This document shows, in pieces, positions 15,803 to 23,099 of a DNA stretch of 33,564 nt; position 1 is the first letter of the stretch, and each line of letters starts with the position of its first letter. This DNA comes from Pseudomonas sp. ok272 (GTDB taxonomy: Bacteria > Pseudomonadota > Gammaproteobacteria > Pseudomonadales > Pseudomonadaceae). Both the position numbers and the translations under genes were made by a program. The stretch covers positions 1 through 33,564 of the forward strand of contig NZ_FOCB01000025.1 in the NCBI RefSeq assembly GCF_900109995.1, given 5' to 3'. The notes under the pieces were generated by a model that searched no databases, was not told the DNA's origin, and worked only from the letters and a program-made list of their open reading frames with translations.

Positions 15803-16267
15803 ATGCAAGGTCACCCGGACGTAATCGATTACCTCAACACGTTGCTGACGGGCGAACTCGCAGCGCGTGATCAGTATTTCATCCATTCGCGGATGTATGA
15901 GGACTGGGGCTTTACCGAGCTCTACGAGCGCATCAACCACGAGATGGAAGAAGAAACCCAGCACGCCGATGCGCTGATGCGCCGGATCCTGATGCTCGAA
16001 GGCACGCCACGCATGCGTCCCGACGACGTAGATAGCGGCACCACGGTGCCTGACATGCTCGCCAGCGACTTGCGCCTGGAATACAAGGTCCGCGCCGCGC
16101 TGTGCAAGGGTATCGAGCTCTGCGAGAAGCATGGCGACTACGTCACCCGGGAAATCCTGCGGGTGCAGTTGAACGATACCGAAGAAGATCACACCTACTG
16201 GCTGGAGAAACAGTTGGGGTTGATCAAGTTGATCGGTCTTGAGAACTACCTGCAATCGCAGTTCTGA
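15803..16267 (+). CDS. ftnA: Bacterial ferritin (non-haem; often annotated bacterioferritin BfrA)
   Basis: 154 residues forming a four-helix bundle that assembles into a 24-mer iron-storage cage. Ferroxidase ligands are visible: Glu18, Glu51, His54, Glu93, Glu127 and His130. The residue aligned with the haem-binding Met52 of bacterioferritins is Thr52 (EEETQHAD), so haem binding at the subunit interface is not expected. P. aeruginosa BfrA, reclassified as FtnA, has the same feature (established, recalled). Start chosen at MQGHPDVIDYL, the family start, with AGGGAG upstream (15787-15792); an earlier in-frame start adds 14 unrelated residues. Next to katA, it fits peroxide and iron co-management. 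A bidirectional terminator follows. Confidence 0.92.
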   Translation: MQGHPDVIDYLNTLLTGELAARDQYFIHSRMYEDWGFTELYERINHEMEEETQHADALMRRILMLEGTPRMRPDDVDSGTTVPDMLASDLRLEYKVRAALCKGIELCEKHGDYVTREILRVQLNDTEEDHTYWLEKQLGLIKLIGLENYLQSQF

Positions 16268-16281
16268 TTCCAGTGGATACA

Positions 16282-16320
16282 AAAAAGCCCCGGTCACGAA
16301 TGAGGTGACCGGGGCTTTTT
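16282..16320. terminator. Bidirectional terminator between ferritin gene and uvrA
   Basis: A perfect 16 bp stem (16282-16297 and 16305-16320) with a 7-base loop has A-tract and T-tract on opposite sides, so it can terminate both the plus-strand ferritin transcript and the minus-strand uvrA transcript. Confidence 0.93.
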
Positions 16321-16332
16321 CATGGCCGCGGG

Positions 16333-19167
16333 TTAAGCGCGGTCACGTTCCAGCAATGGCTTGAGGTAGAAGCCGGTGTGGGACTGTTTCATCTCGGCGA
16401 CTTCCTCGGGCGTGCCCACCGCAATGATCTGGCCACCCTTGGAGCCCCCCTCCGGGCCTAGGTCCACCAGCCAGTCGGCGGTCTTGATCACGTCCAGGTT
16501 GTGCTCGATCACCACCACGGTGTTGCCGTGATCGCGCAGGCGATGCAGCACATCGAGCAGTTGCTGGATGTCGGCGAAGTGCAGGCCAGTGGTTGGCTCA
16601 TCGAGGATGTACAGGGTCTTGCCGGTATCACGCTTGGACAGCTCGCGCGACAACTTGACCCGCTGGGCTTCGCCGCCCGACAGGGTGGTCGCCGATTGCC
16701 CCAGCTTGATGTACGACAGGCCTACATCCATCAAGGTCTGGAGCTTGCGTGCCAGGGCGGGGACCGCATCGAAGAATACGCGGGCTTCCTCGATGGTCAT
16801 TTCCAGGGTTTCGTGGATGCTCTTGCCCTTGTACTTGATCTCCAGGGTTTCGCGGTTGTAACGCTTGCTCTTGCACACGTCGCACGGCACGTAGATGTCC
16901 GGCAGGAAGTGCATTTCTACCTTGATCAACCCATCGCCCTGGCAGGCCTCGCAGCGTCCACCCTTGACGTTGAACGAGAAGCGCCCCGGACCGTAGCCCC
17001 GTGAGCGGGACTCTGGCACGCCGGCAAACAGTTCGCGGATCGGTGTGAACAACCCGGTGTAGGTCGCCGGGTTGGAGCGTGGCGTACGGCCGATCGGGCT
17101 TTGGTCGATGTCGACGACTTTGTCCAGGAGCTCAAGGCCCTTGATGCTGTCGTGGGCGGCGGCTTCCAGCGTGGTCGCGCCATTCAGCGCGGTGGCGCTG
17201 AGGGGGAACAGGGTGTTGTTGATCAACGTCGATTTGCCCGAGCCGGACACACCAGTCACACAGGTCAGCAGGCCCAGCGGGATCTCCAGGTCGACGTTGC
17301 GCAAGTTGTTGCCCCGAGCACCCTTGAGGTGCAGCGACAGCTTCTTGTTGCGCGGTGTGCGTTTGGCCGGGACTGCGATCTTCACCCGGCCAGACAGGTA
17401 TTTACCCGTCAGCGAGTCCGGGTGCGCCATGACTTCGGCCGGTGTGCCTTCGGCGACGATATGCCCGCCGTGGACGCCAGCACCGGGGCCGATGTCGACG
17501 ACATAGTCCGCCAGGCGAATGGCATCCTCGTCGTGCTCGACCACGATCACCGTGTTGCCGATGTCGCGCAGGTGCTTGAGGGTGCCCAGCAAACGGTCGT
17601 TGTCACGTTGGTGCAGGCCAATCGACGGCTCGTCGAGGATGTACAGCACGCCCACCAGGCCCGCGCCAATCTGGCTGGCCAGGCGGATACGCTGGGCTTC
17701 ACCACCGGACAGGGTGTCGGCACTGCGGTCCAGGGACAGGTAATCGAGGCCGACGTTGACCAGGAACTGCAAGCGCTCGCGGATTTCCTTGAGGATCTTG
17801 TCGGCAATTTCCCCGCGTCGGCCGGTCAGTTTCAGCGTGCCGAAGTAGTCGGACGCATCGCCAATGGGCAGGTTGGTGACCGCGGGCAGGGTTTTTTCGC
17901 CGACCCACACGTGACGCGCCTCACGACGCAGCCGGGTACCGCGGCAATCCGGGCATGGCTGGGTGCTGAGGAACTTGGCCAGCTCTTCGCGTACCGAGGC
18001 AGACTCGGTCTCGCGGTAGCGGCGGTCAAGGTTCGGCACGATGCCTTCGAACGGATGGGAGCGCTTGACGATGTCGCCGCGGTCGTTGAGGTATTTGAAG
18101 TCGACGTTCTGCGTGCCGCTGCCATGCAGGATGACTTTCTGCTGCTCGGCGGGGAGTTGGTTGAACGGCACCTCCAGGCTGAACCCGTAATGGGCGGCCA
18201 ACGAGCCGAGCATCTGGAAGTAATAGACATTGCGCCGATCCCAGCCGCGGATAGCGCCCTCGGCCAGGGTCAGTTCGCCGTTCACCAGGCGCTTGATGTC
18301 GAAGAACTGCTTTACGCCCAGGCCATCGCACGTCGGGCAGGCGCCGGCCGGGTTGTTGAAGGAGAACAGCTTGGGTTCGAGCTCGCTGATGGCATGGCCG
18401 CAGATCGGGCAGGCGAAGCGTGCGGAGAAGATCATTTCCTCGCCAGGTTCGTCGTCCATCGGCGCCACCAGGGCGATGCCGTCGGCCAGCTTCAGCGCGG
18501 TCTCGAAGGACTCGGCGAGGCGCTGTTGCAGGTCGTCGCGCACCTTGAAGCGGTCGACCACGACGTCGATCGAATGCTTCTTCTGTTTATCGAGCTTCGG
18601 CAGTTCATCCAGCTCGCACAGCCGGCCGTTGACCCGGGCCCGGACAAAGCCCTGGGCGCGCAGCTCTTCGAAGACGGAAAGGTGCTCGCCCTTGCGCTCA
18701 CGGATCACCGGGGCGAGCAGCATCAGCTTGCTGCCTTCGGGCTGGGCCAGCACCAGGTCGACCATTTGGCTGACGGTCTGGGCTTCGAGGGGGATGTCGT
18801 GATCCGGGCAGCGCGGAATACCCACGCGAGCATAGAGCAGGCGCAGGTAGTCGTAGATTTCGGTGATGGTGCCGACCGTGGAGCGCGGGTTATGCGAGGT
18901 CGATTTCTGCTCGATGGAGATCGCCGGCGACAGGCCTTCGATGGTGTCGACGTCGGGCTTTTCCATCATCGACAGGAACTGTCGGGCGTAGGCCGACAGC
19001 GACTCGACATAGCGGCGCTGACCTTCGGCATAGAGCGTATCGAAGGCCAGGGAAGACTTGCCGGACCCGGACAGGCCGGTGATGACGATCAGCTTGTCCC
19101 GTGGCAGGGTCAGGTCGATGTTCTTCAGGTTGTGGGTTCGAGCCCCACGAATCAGGATCTTGTCCAA
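16333..19167 (-). CDS. uvrA: UvrABC excision nuclease subunit A (TTG start)
   Basis: 944 residues. UvrA dimerises, loads UvrB on damaged DNA and begins nucleotide excision repair. Two ABC ATPase modules are present: Walker A GLSGSGKSS at residues 31-39 and GVSGSGKST in the second half, with two LSGGEAQR(I/V) signatures and Walker B ILDEPS(I) / ILDEPTTGLH. Zinc-finger Cys pairs occur in CPICGHAI...CPTC and CEACQGDG...CDVC. The start is TTG (minus strand, 19167), giving the family N-terminus (M)DKILIRGARTHNLKN, with GAGG five bases before it; the longer frame to 19260 adds unrelated residues. No LexA-like CTG-N10-CAG box was found upstream. Confidence 0.96.
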   Translation of the reverse strand: MDKILIRGARTHNLKNIDLTLPRDKLIVITGLSGSGKSSLAFDTLYAEGQRRYVESLSAYARQFLSMMEKPDVDTIEGLSPAISIEQKSTSHNPRSTVGTITEIYDYLRLLYARVGIPRCPDHDIPLEAQTVSQMVDLVLAQPEGSKLMLLAPVIRERKGEHLSVFEELRAQGFVRARVNGRLCELDELPKLDKQKKHSIDVVVDRFKVRDDLQQRLAESFETALKLADGIALVAPMDDEPGEEMIFSARFACPICGHAISELEPKLFSFNNPAGACPTCDGLGVKQFFDIKRLVNGELTLAEGAIRGWDRRNVYYFQMLGSLAAHYGFSLEVPFNQLPAEQQKVILHGSGTQNVDFKYLNDRGDIVKRSHPFEGIVPNLDRRYRETESASVREELAKFLSTQPCPDCRGTRLRREARHVWVGEKTLPAVTNLPIGDASDYFGTLKLTGRRGEIADKILKEIRERLQFLVNVGLDYLSLDRSADTLSGGEAQRIRLASQIGAGLVGVLYILDEPSIGLHQRDNDRLLGTLKHLRDIGNTVIVVEHDEDAIRLADYVVDIGPGAGVHGGHIVAEGTPAEVMAHPDSLTGKYLSGRVKIAVPAKRTPRNKKLSLHLKGARGNNLRNVDLEIPLGLLTCVTGVSGSGKSTLINNTLFPLSATALNGATTLEAAAHDSIKGLELLDKVVDIDQSPIGRTPRSNPATYTGLFTPIRELFAGVPESRSRGYGPGRFSFNVKGGRCEACQGDGLIKVEMHFLPDIYVPCDVCKSKRYNRETLEIKYKGKSIHETLEMTIEEARVFFDAVPALARKLQTLMDVGLSYIKLGQSATTLSGGEAQRVKLSRELSKRDTGKTLYILDEPTTGLHFADIQQLLDVLHRLRDHGNTVVVIEHNLDVIKTADWLVDLGPEGGSKGGQIIAVGTPEEVAEMKQSHTGFYLKPLLERDRA

Positions 19168-19201
19168 GATGGCCTCGCTTGGCGGGCTTCGAAAGCGTAG
19201 A

Positions 19202-19207
19202 AGTATA
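19202..19207 (-). promoter_or_regulatory. Candidate -10 of uvrA promoter
   Basis: On the minus strand TATACT lies 35 bases before the TTG start. No good -35 is found at 16-18 bases, so the call rests on the hexamer alone. Confidence 0.35.
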
Positions 19208-19268
19208 CGGGCAAATACTGGATGGATGCACACTATCAAGTGCGCGCGTAATTGCCTCACATGAAGAG

Positions 19269-19293
19269 TTTGACATCAAAGCGCGTCAAAGCG
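19269..19293. promoter_or_regulatory. Possible operator in uvrA/MFS divergent region
   Basis: The octamer TCAAAGCG occurs twice (19276-19283 and 19286-19293), one helical turn apart, and the first copy completes the near-palindrome TTTGACATCAAA (19269-19280). The arrangement resembles a regulator site. TAGAAT at 19326-19331 could be the -10 for the MFS gene; no matching -35 is clear. No regulator can be named. Confidence 0.3.
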
Positions 19294-19358
19294 TCGCCCT
19301 ATACCCCGTCAACCGGTGGGACTGATAGAATCGCCGCCGGTTCACATGAGGTAATTCC

Positions 19359-20756
19359 ATGCACGATCCCCACAGCGAACGCATGAGTGGTAGCGAGAAC
19401 CGCGCGGCAAGCGGTCTGGCCCTGGTGTTCGCTTTCCGTATGCTTGGCATGTTCATGGTGTTGCCGGTATTGGCGACCTACGGCATGGACCTGGCCGGCG
19501 CGACCCCAGCCCTGATCGGCCTGGCCATTGGCGCCTATGGCCTGACCCAGGCCGTGTTCCAGATTCCATTCGGGATCATTTCCGACCGTATCGGCCGTCG
19601 CCCGGTGATTTACCTGGGGCTGATCGTCTTCGCCCTCGGCAGCGTGCTGGCGGCCAACGCCGATTCGATCTGGGGCGTGATCGCCGGACGGATCCTGCAA
19701 GGCGCCGGGGCGATTTCCGCAGCGGTCATGGCCTTGTTGTCGGACCTGACCCGCGAACAGCACCGCACCAAGGCCATGGCCATGATTGGCATGACCATCG
19801 GTTTGTCGTTTGCCGTGGCCATGGTCGTCGGGCCATTGCTGACCCGTGCGTTCGGCTTGTCCGGGCTGTTCCTGGCCACGGGCGGCATGGCGCTGGTGGG
19901 TATCCTGATCGTGATGTTCATGGTCCCGCGCGCCGTCGGTCCGTTGCAGCACCGCGAGTCCGGCGTCGCCCGCCAGGCGCTGTTGCCGACGCTCAAGCAC
20001 CCGGACCTGCTGCGCCTGGACCTGGGCATCTTTGTGTTGCACGCCATGCTGATGTCCAGCTTCGTTGCCTTGCCGCTGGCGCTGGTGGAAAAAGCCGGGC
20101 TGCCTAAAGAGCAACATTGGTGGGTGTACCTCACCGCGCTGCTGATTTCTTTCTTCGCCATGATCCCGTTCATTATCTACGGCGAGAAAAAACGCAAAAT
20201 GAAACGAGTTTTACTCGGCGCCGTCGTGACGCTGATGCTCACTGAGCTATTCTTCTGGAAGTTCGGCGACAGCTTGCGGGCCCTGGTGATTGGTACGGTG
20301 GTGTTCTTCACCGCGTTCAACTTGCTGGAAGCCTCCTTGCCATCGCTGATCAGCAAGGTTTCACCGGCGGGTGGCAAGGGCACGGCGATGGGGGTTTATT
20401 CCACCAGCCAGTTCCTCGGATCGGCGCTCGGCGGGATCATGGGCGGCTGGTTGTTCCAGCATGGCGGTTTGTCGGTTGTGTTCCTCGGATGCGCCGGGTT
20501 GGCTGCACTTTGGCTGGTCTTTGCTGTTACCATGCGCGAACCTCCCTATGTGACAAGCCTGCGCTTGCCGTTATCGCCCGAGGCGATCCGCGAAGCCGGT
20601 CTGGTCGAGCGCCTCAAGGCCGTCGTAGGGGTAACAGATGCAGTGGTGGTTGCCGATGAGGCGGCCATTTACATCAAATTGGACACCGAACTATTGGATC
20701 GCACCACCCTCGAACGCCTGGTCAACGACCCGGCCGGGGCTGCGTGCGAAGCCTAG
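19359..20756 (+). CDS. Major facilitator transporter, YajR-like
   Basis: 465 residues, about 11-12 membrane helices, inner membrane proton-driven transporter of the drug:H+ antiporter type; substrate unknown. MFS motif A is GIISDRIGRRPV at residues 72-83; a second hallmark, RILQGAGAISAAVMALLSDL (motif C region nearby), follows. After the last helix the protein continues with about 80 soluble residues (from PLSPEAIREAGLVERL, including VVGVTDAVVVADEAAIYIKL) that match the ferredoxin-like YAM domain of E. coli YajR. TGAGGT (19347-19352) precedes the ATG. ssb follows after 9 bases, so the two are probably co-transcribed, an arrangement also known in P. aeruginosa (recalled). Confidence 0.88.
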   Translation: MHDPHSERMSGSENRAASGLALVFAFRMLGMFMVLPVLATYGMDLAGATPALIGLAIGAYGLTQAVFQIPFGIISDRIGRRPVIYLGLIVFALGSVLAANADSIWGVIAGRILQGAGAISAAVMALLSDLTREQHRTKAMAMIGMTIGLSFAVAMVVGPLLTRAFGLSGLFLATGGMALVGILIVMFMVPRAVGPLQHRESGVARQALLPTLKHPDLLRLDLGIFVLHAMLMSSFVALPLALVEKAGLPKEQHWWVYLTALLISFFAMIPFIIYGEKKRKMKRVLLGAVVTLMLTELFFWKFGDSLRALVIGTVVFFTAFNLLEASLPSLISKVSPAGGKGTAMGVYSTSQFLGSALGGIMGGWLFQHGGLSVVFLGCAGLAALWLVFAVTMREPPYVTSLRLPLSPEAIREAGLVERLKAVVGVTDAVVVADEAAIYIKLDTELLDRTTLERLVNDPAGAACEA

Positions 20757-20765
20757 GAGAACGTT

Positions 20766-21287
20766 ATGGCCCGTGGGGTTAACAAAGTCATATTGGTCGG
20801 CACTTGCGGCCAGGATCCCGAAGTTCGCTACTTGCCTAACGGTAACGCCGTGACCAACCTGAGTCTGGCGACCAGCGAACAATGGACCGACAAGCAAACC
20901 GGTCAGAAGGTCGAGAAGACCGAATGGCACCGTGTCTCGATGTTCGGCAAGGTGGCCGAGATCGCCGGCGAGTACCTGCGTAAAGGTTCGCAGGTGTACA
21001 TCGAAGGCAAGCTGCAGACCCGCGAGTGGGAAAAAGACGGTATCAAGCGCTACACCACTGAAATCGTGGTCGACATGCAAGGCACCATGCAACTGCTGGG
21101 CGGCCGTCCACAGGGCGACCAGCAAGGCCAGGGCGGCGGCATGTCCAACTCGGCACCGCGTCCACAGCAGTCCCGTCCACAGCCTTCGCAGCAGCCGCAA
21201 CGTGAGTCGCGTCCAGCGCCACAACAGCAGGCCGCACCGCAGCCGGCAGCGGACTTCGACAGCTTTGATGACGATATCCCGTTCTAG
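20766..21287 (+). CDS. ssb: Single-stranded DNA-binding protein
   Basis: 173 residues. SSB coats single-stranded DNA as a tetramer and recruits replication, recombination and repair proteins. The OB fold spans about 1-111 (MARGVNKVILVGTCGQDPEV, then WHRVSMFGKVAEIAGEYLRK and TTEIVVDMQGTMQLLGGR). A Gln/Pro/Gly-rich disordered linker (112-162) leads to the acidic interaction tip ending DDDIPF. AGGAGAACGTT is the binding site. The gap to the MFS gene is 9 bases and a terminator follows. The uvrA/ssb proximity recalls enterobacteria, where the two are directly divergent; here an MFS gene stands between. Confidence 0.96.
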   Translation: MARGVNKVILVGTCGQDPEVRYLPNGNAVTNLSLATSEQWTDKQTGQKVEKTEWHRVSMFGKVAEIAGEYLRKGSQVYIEGKLQTREWEKDGIKRYTTEIVVDMQGTMQLLGGRPQGDQQGQGGGMSNSAPRPQQSRPQPSQQPQRESRPAPQQQAAPQPAADFDSFDDDIPF

Positions 21288-21319
21288 TCGCCAGCAGCCT
21301 AACGCTGCACGCTAAACAC

Positions 21320-21355
21320 AAACCCGCGCTTGGGATCACCCAGCGCGGGTTTTTG
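21320..21355 (+). terminator. Terminator after ssb
   Basis: A 14 bp stem with one bulged T (AAACCCGCGC-T-TGGG against CCCAGCGCGGGTTT) closes an ATCA loop and ends in a run of Ts. It ends 8 bases before the convergent cysteine hydrolase gene; the A-tract is short, so efficiency in the other direction is uncertain. Confidence 0.9.
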
Positions 21356-21363
21356 GTTTCTGG

Positions 21364-21918
21364 CTATGGCTTCGCCGCGAGAAACTCAGCCGTGGACACC
21401 ACGCTGGCGTAGGCAAAGCCCAGGGCCGACATGAACGCCGCATGCACCTGGGCGGCGGGGACCACCTGACCGTTGAACGTCAGGTCGCAAGTGGCGCAAG
21501 CGTCGTGGATCACGCTGACGTTGTAGCCAAGGTCGGCGGCGGCGCGTGTGACGCCGTCGATGCACATGTGGCTCATGCTGCCGACGATCACCAGGTTGTC
21601 GATGCCCTGTTGGTCGAGGATGGCCTCCAGTTCGGTGTCACGGAACGCATTGACGAAGTGTTTGAGCACCACCGGTTCGTCACTGCGGTTGAGGACTTTA
21701 GGGTGCAGCTTGGCGCCGTCCGAGCCAGGGGCGAAGAACGGTGCATCGTCTGCGCTGAATTCGTGGCGGATGTAGATCACCTGATCCCCGGCGTCACGAA
21801 AGGCTTGGATCATCCGGGCGGCGTTGTCCGCGGCTGCGTCGACACCGGCCAGCGGCCATTTACCCTGGGGGAAGTAGTCATTCTGGATATCGACTACGAT
21901 GAGTGCTTGCTTGGCCAT
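21364..21918 (-). CDS. Cysteine hydrolase of the isochorismatase family
   Basis: 184 residues, cytosolic alpha/beta hydrolase. The catalytic triad of the family is visible: Asp10 (VVDIQNDYF), Lys86 (VVLKHFVNAF) and Cys119 (SMSHMCIDGVTRAAADLGY). Members hydrolyse amides or enol ethers such as nicotinamide, N-carbamoylsarcosine or isochorismate; the substrate here cannot be told. Start chosen at MAKQALIVVD with AGGAAA upstream; the longer frame to 22134 crosses the divergent gene. It is divergent from the GlxA-type regulator gene with 96 bases between start codons, so that regulator is the likely controller (inference). Confidence 0.88.
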   Translation of the reverse strand: MAKQALIVVDIQNDYFPQGKWPLAGVDAAADNAARMIQAFRDAGDQVIYIRHEFSADDAPFFAPGSDGAKLHPKVLNRSDEPVVLKHFVNAFRDTELEAILDQQGIDNLVIVGSMSHMCIDGVTRAAADLGYNVSVIHDACATCDLTFNGQVVPAAQVHAAFMSALGFAYASVVSTAEFLAAKP

Positions 21919-21951
21919 GGCGGTTTCCTTGATAAGTGTGTGGGGCGAAGT

Positions 21952-21983
21952 ATTGGCCCCGACGGGCCTTTCGAGGATTGGCC
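21952..21983. promoter_or_regulatory. Direct repeats in hydrolase/regulator intergenic region
   Basis: ATTGGCC occurs at 21952-21958 and 21977-21983; the following bases agree further (ATTGGCCnCnnCG). The copies start 25 bases apart. AraC-family regulators commonly bind direct repeats, so this may be the operator of the adjacent regulator. Not demonstrated. Confidence 0.35.
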
Positions 21984-22014
21984 GCACCGACAATAGCAGG
22001 GGGGAAACTGACAA

Positions 22015-23010
22015 ATGGGTATGGAACGCACCGTCGCCGAGTTGGGCGTGCTGATCTATCCCGGTGCGCAGATGGCGGCGGTACACGGCTTGACCGATTT
22101 GTTCGCAGTGGCCAATGGCATTGCCGCCGAGCACCAGAGCGAGCAGTTACCGCTGCTGCGGGTCAGCCATTGGCAGGCAGACAGCACGCACGTACCGGAT
22201 CGTGTCTACGACAGCTTGGCGGGCCACGACAGGGGGTTGGTGGCGCTGTTGATCCCGCCGTCGATTGGCGGCTTTTCCCCAGACCTGGCGACGCCCGCGC
22301 TGATGCAGTGGCTGGGTCGGCAGCATGCTGCTGGCGCGATCCTGGGCGGCGTGTGCGTCGGCTCGATCCTGTTGGCCGAAAGCGGCTTGCTCGATGGGCG
22401 CCGGGCGACGACGCATTGGACCACCGCCAAGCAGTTCTCCGAGCGTTACCCCGCGATCAAGCTCAATGCCGACAAGCCGATCATCGACGACGGCGACCTG
22501 ATTACCACGGCCGGCTTGATGGCCTGGTCGGAGTTGGGCTTGCGTCTGGTCGACCGCCTGCTGGGGCCGAGCATCGCCACCCGCACCGCGCGTTTTTTGA
22601 TGGTGTCCCACCGCGACAGTGCCAGCCAGTGCGGCAGTAACTTTGCGCCGATCCTGAACCATGGCGATGCGTCGATCCTCAAGGTCCAGCATTGGCTGCA
22701 AGGCAACGGCGCGGTGGACGTTTCGCTCAGTGTGATGGCGCAACAGGCCGGGCTTGAGGAGCGCACCTTCCTGCGGCGTTTTCGCGCGGCCACCGGCTTG
22801 AAACCCACCGAGTACTGCCAGCACCTGCGAGTCGGCAAGGCCCGGGAAATGCTTGAGTTCAGCAATGGCACCATTGATCACATCGCCTGGACCGTCGGCT
22901 ACGCGGACCCGGGGGCGTTTCGCGCCACGTTCAAGAAAATCACCGGCTTGGCGCCCAGCGACTACCGGACGCGATTCGGTGTGACGCCCTTGGCCGTTGC
23001 GGCACGCTAG
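22015..23010 (+). CDS. GlxA-type transcriptional regulator (DJ-1/PfpI + AraC HTH)
   Basis: 331 residues. The N-terminal half (about 8-190) is a DJ-1/PfpI amidotransferase-like fold with Cys114 at the nucleophile elbow (GGVCVGSILLAESGLLDGR). The C-terminal part (about 225-325) is an AraC-type double helix-turn-helix (SVMAQQAGLEERTFLRRF, then IDHIAWTVGYADPGAFRATF and ITGLAPSDYR). Such regulators often sense amines, amino acids or carnitine-like compounds; the ligand is unknown here. ATG at 22015 or the one two codons later are both possible; GGGGGG at about 21999-22004 is the likely binding site. Divergent from the cysteine hydrolase. Confidence 0.88.
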   Translation: MGMERTVAELGVLIYPGAQMAAVHGLTDLFAVANGIAAEHQSEQLPLLRVSHWQADSTHVPDRVYDSLAGHDRGLVALLIPPSIGGFSPDLATPALMQWLGRQHAAGAILGGVCVGSILLAESGLLDGRRATTHWTTAKQFSERYPAIKLNADKPIIDDGDLITTAGLMAWSELGLRLVDRLLGPSIATRTARFLMVSHRDSASQCGSNFAPILNHGDASILKVQHWLQGNGAVDVSLSVMAQQAGLEERTFLRRFRAATGLKPTEYCQHLRVGKAREMLEFSNGTIDHIAWTVGYADPGAFRATFKKITGLAPSDYRTRFGVTPLAVAAR

Positions 23011-23035
23011 CCACAGCGTTGTGGGCATCTACGCT

Positions 23036-23064
23036 TGTAGGCAGCGCCGAAGGCTGCGATCTTC
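23036..23064 (+). repeat. REP-like element
   Basis: TGTAGGCAGCGCCGAAGGCT and the following GCGATCTTC match the common Pseudomonas intergenic repeat with the core GCCGAAGGCTGCGATC. GCAGC (23041-23045) and GCTGC (23053-23057) form a short hairpin. It lies between the regulator gene and the channel gene. Confidence 0.6.
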
Positions 23065-23099
23065 TGCGCCTCATGACCGAATCTGCGAAGGAGCACTGC

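Noticed and set aside
17101..19200. Long open frame (699 codons) on the plus strand opposite uvrA
   Set aside because: Shadow of uvrA caused by high GC third positions; no recognisable protein features.
19270..19305. TTGACA followed by TATACC as a promoter for the MFS gene
   Set aside because: The spacer is 24 bases, too long for sigma70; no better -10 lies at 16-18 bases from that TTGACA.
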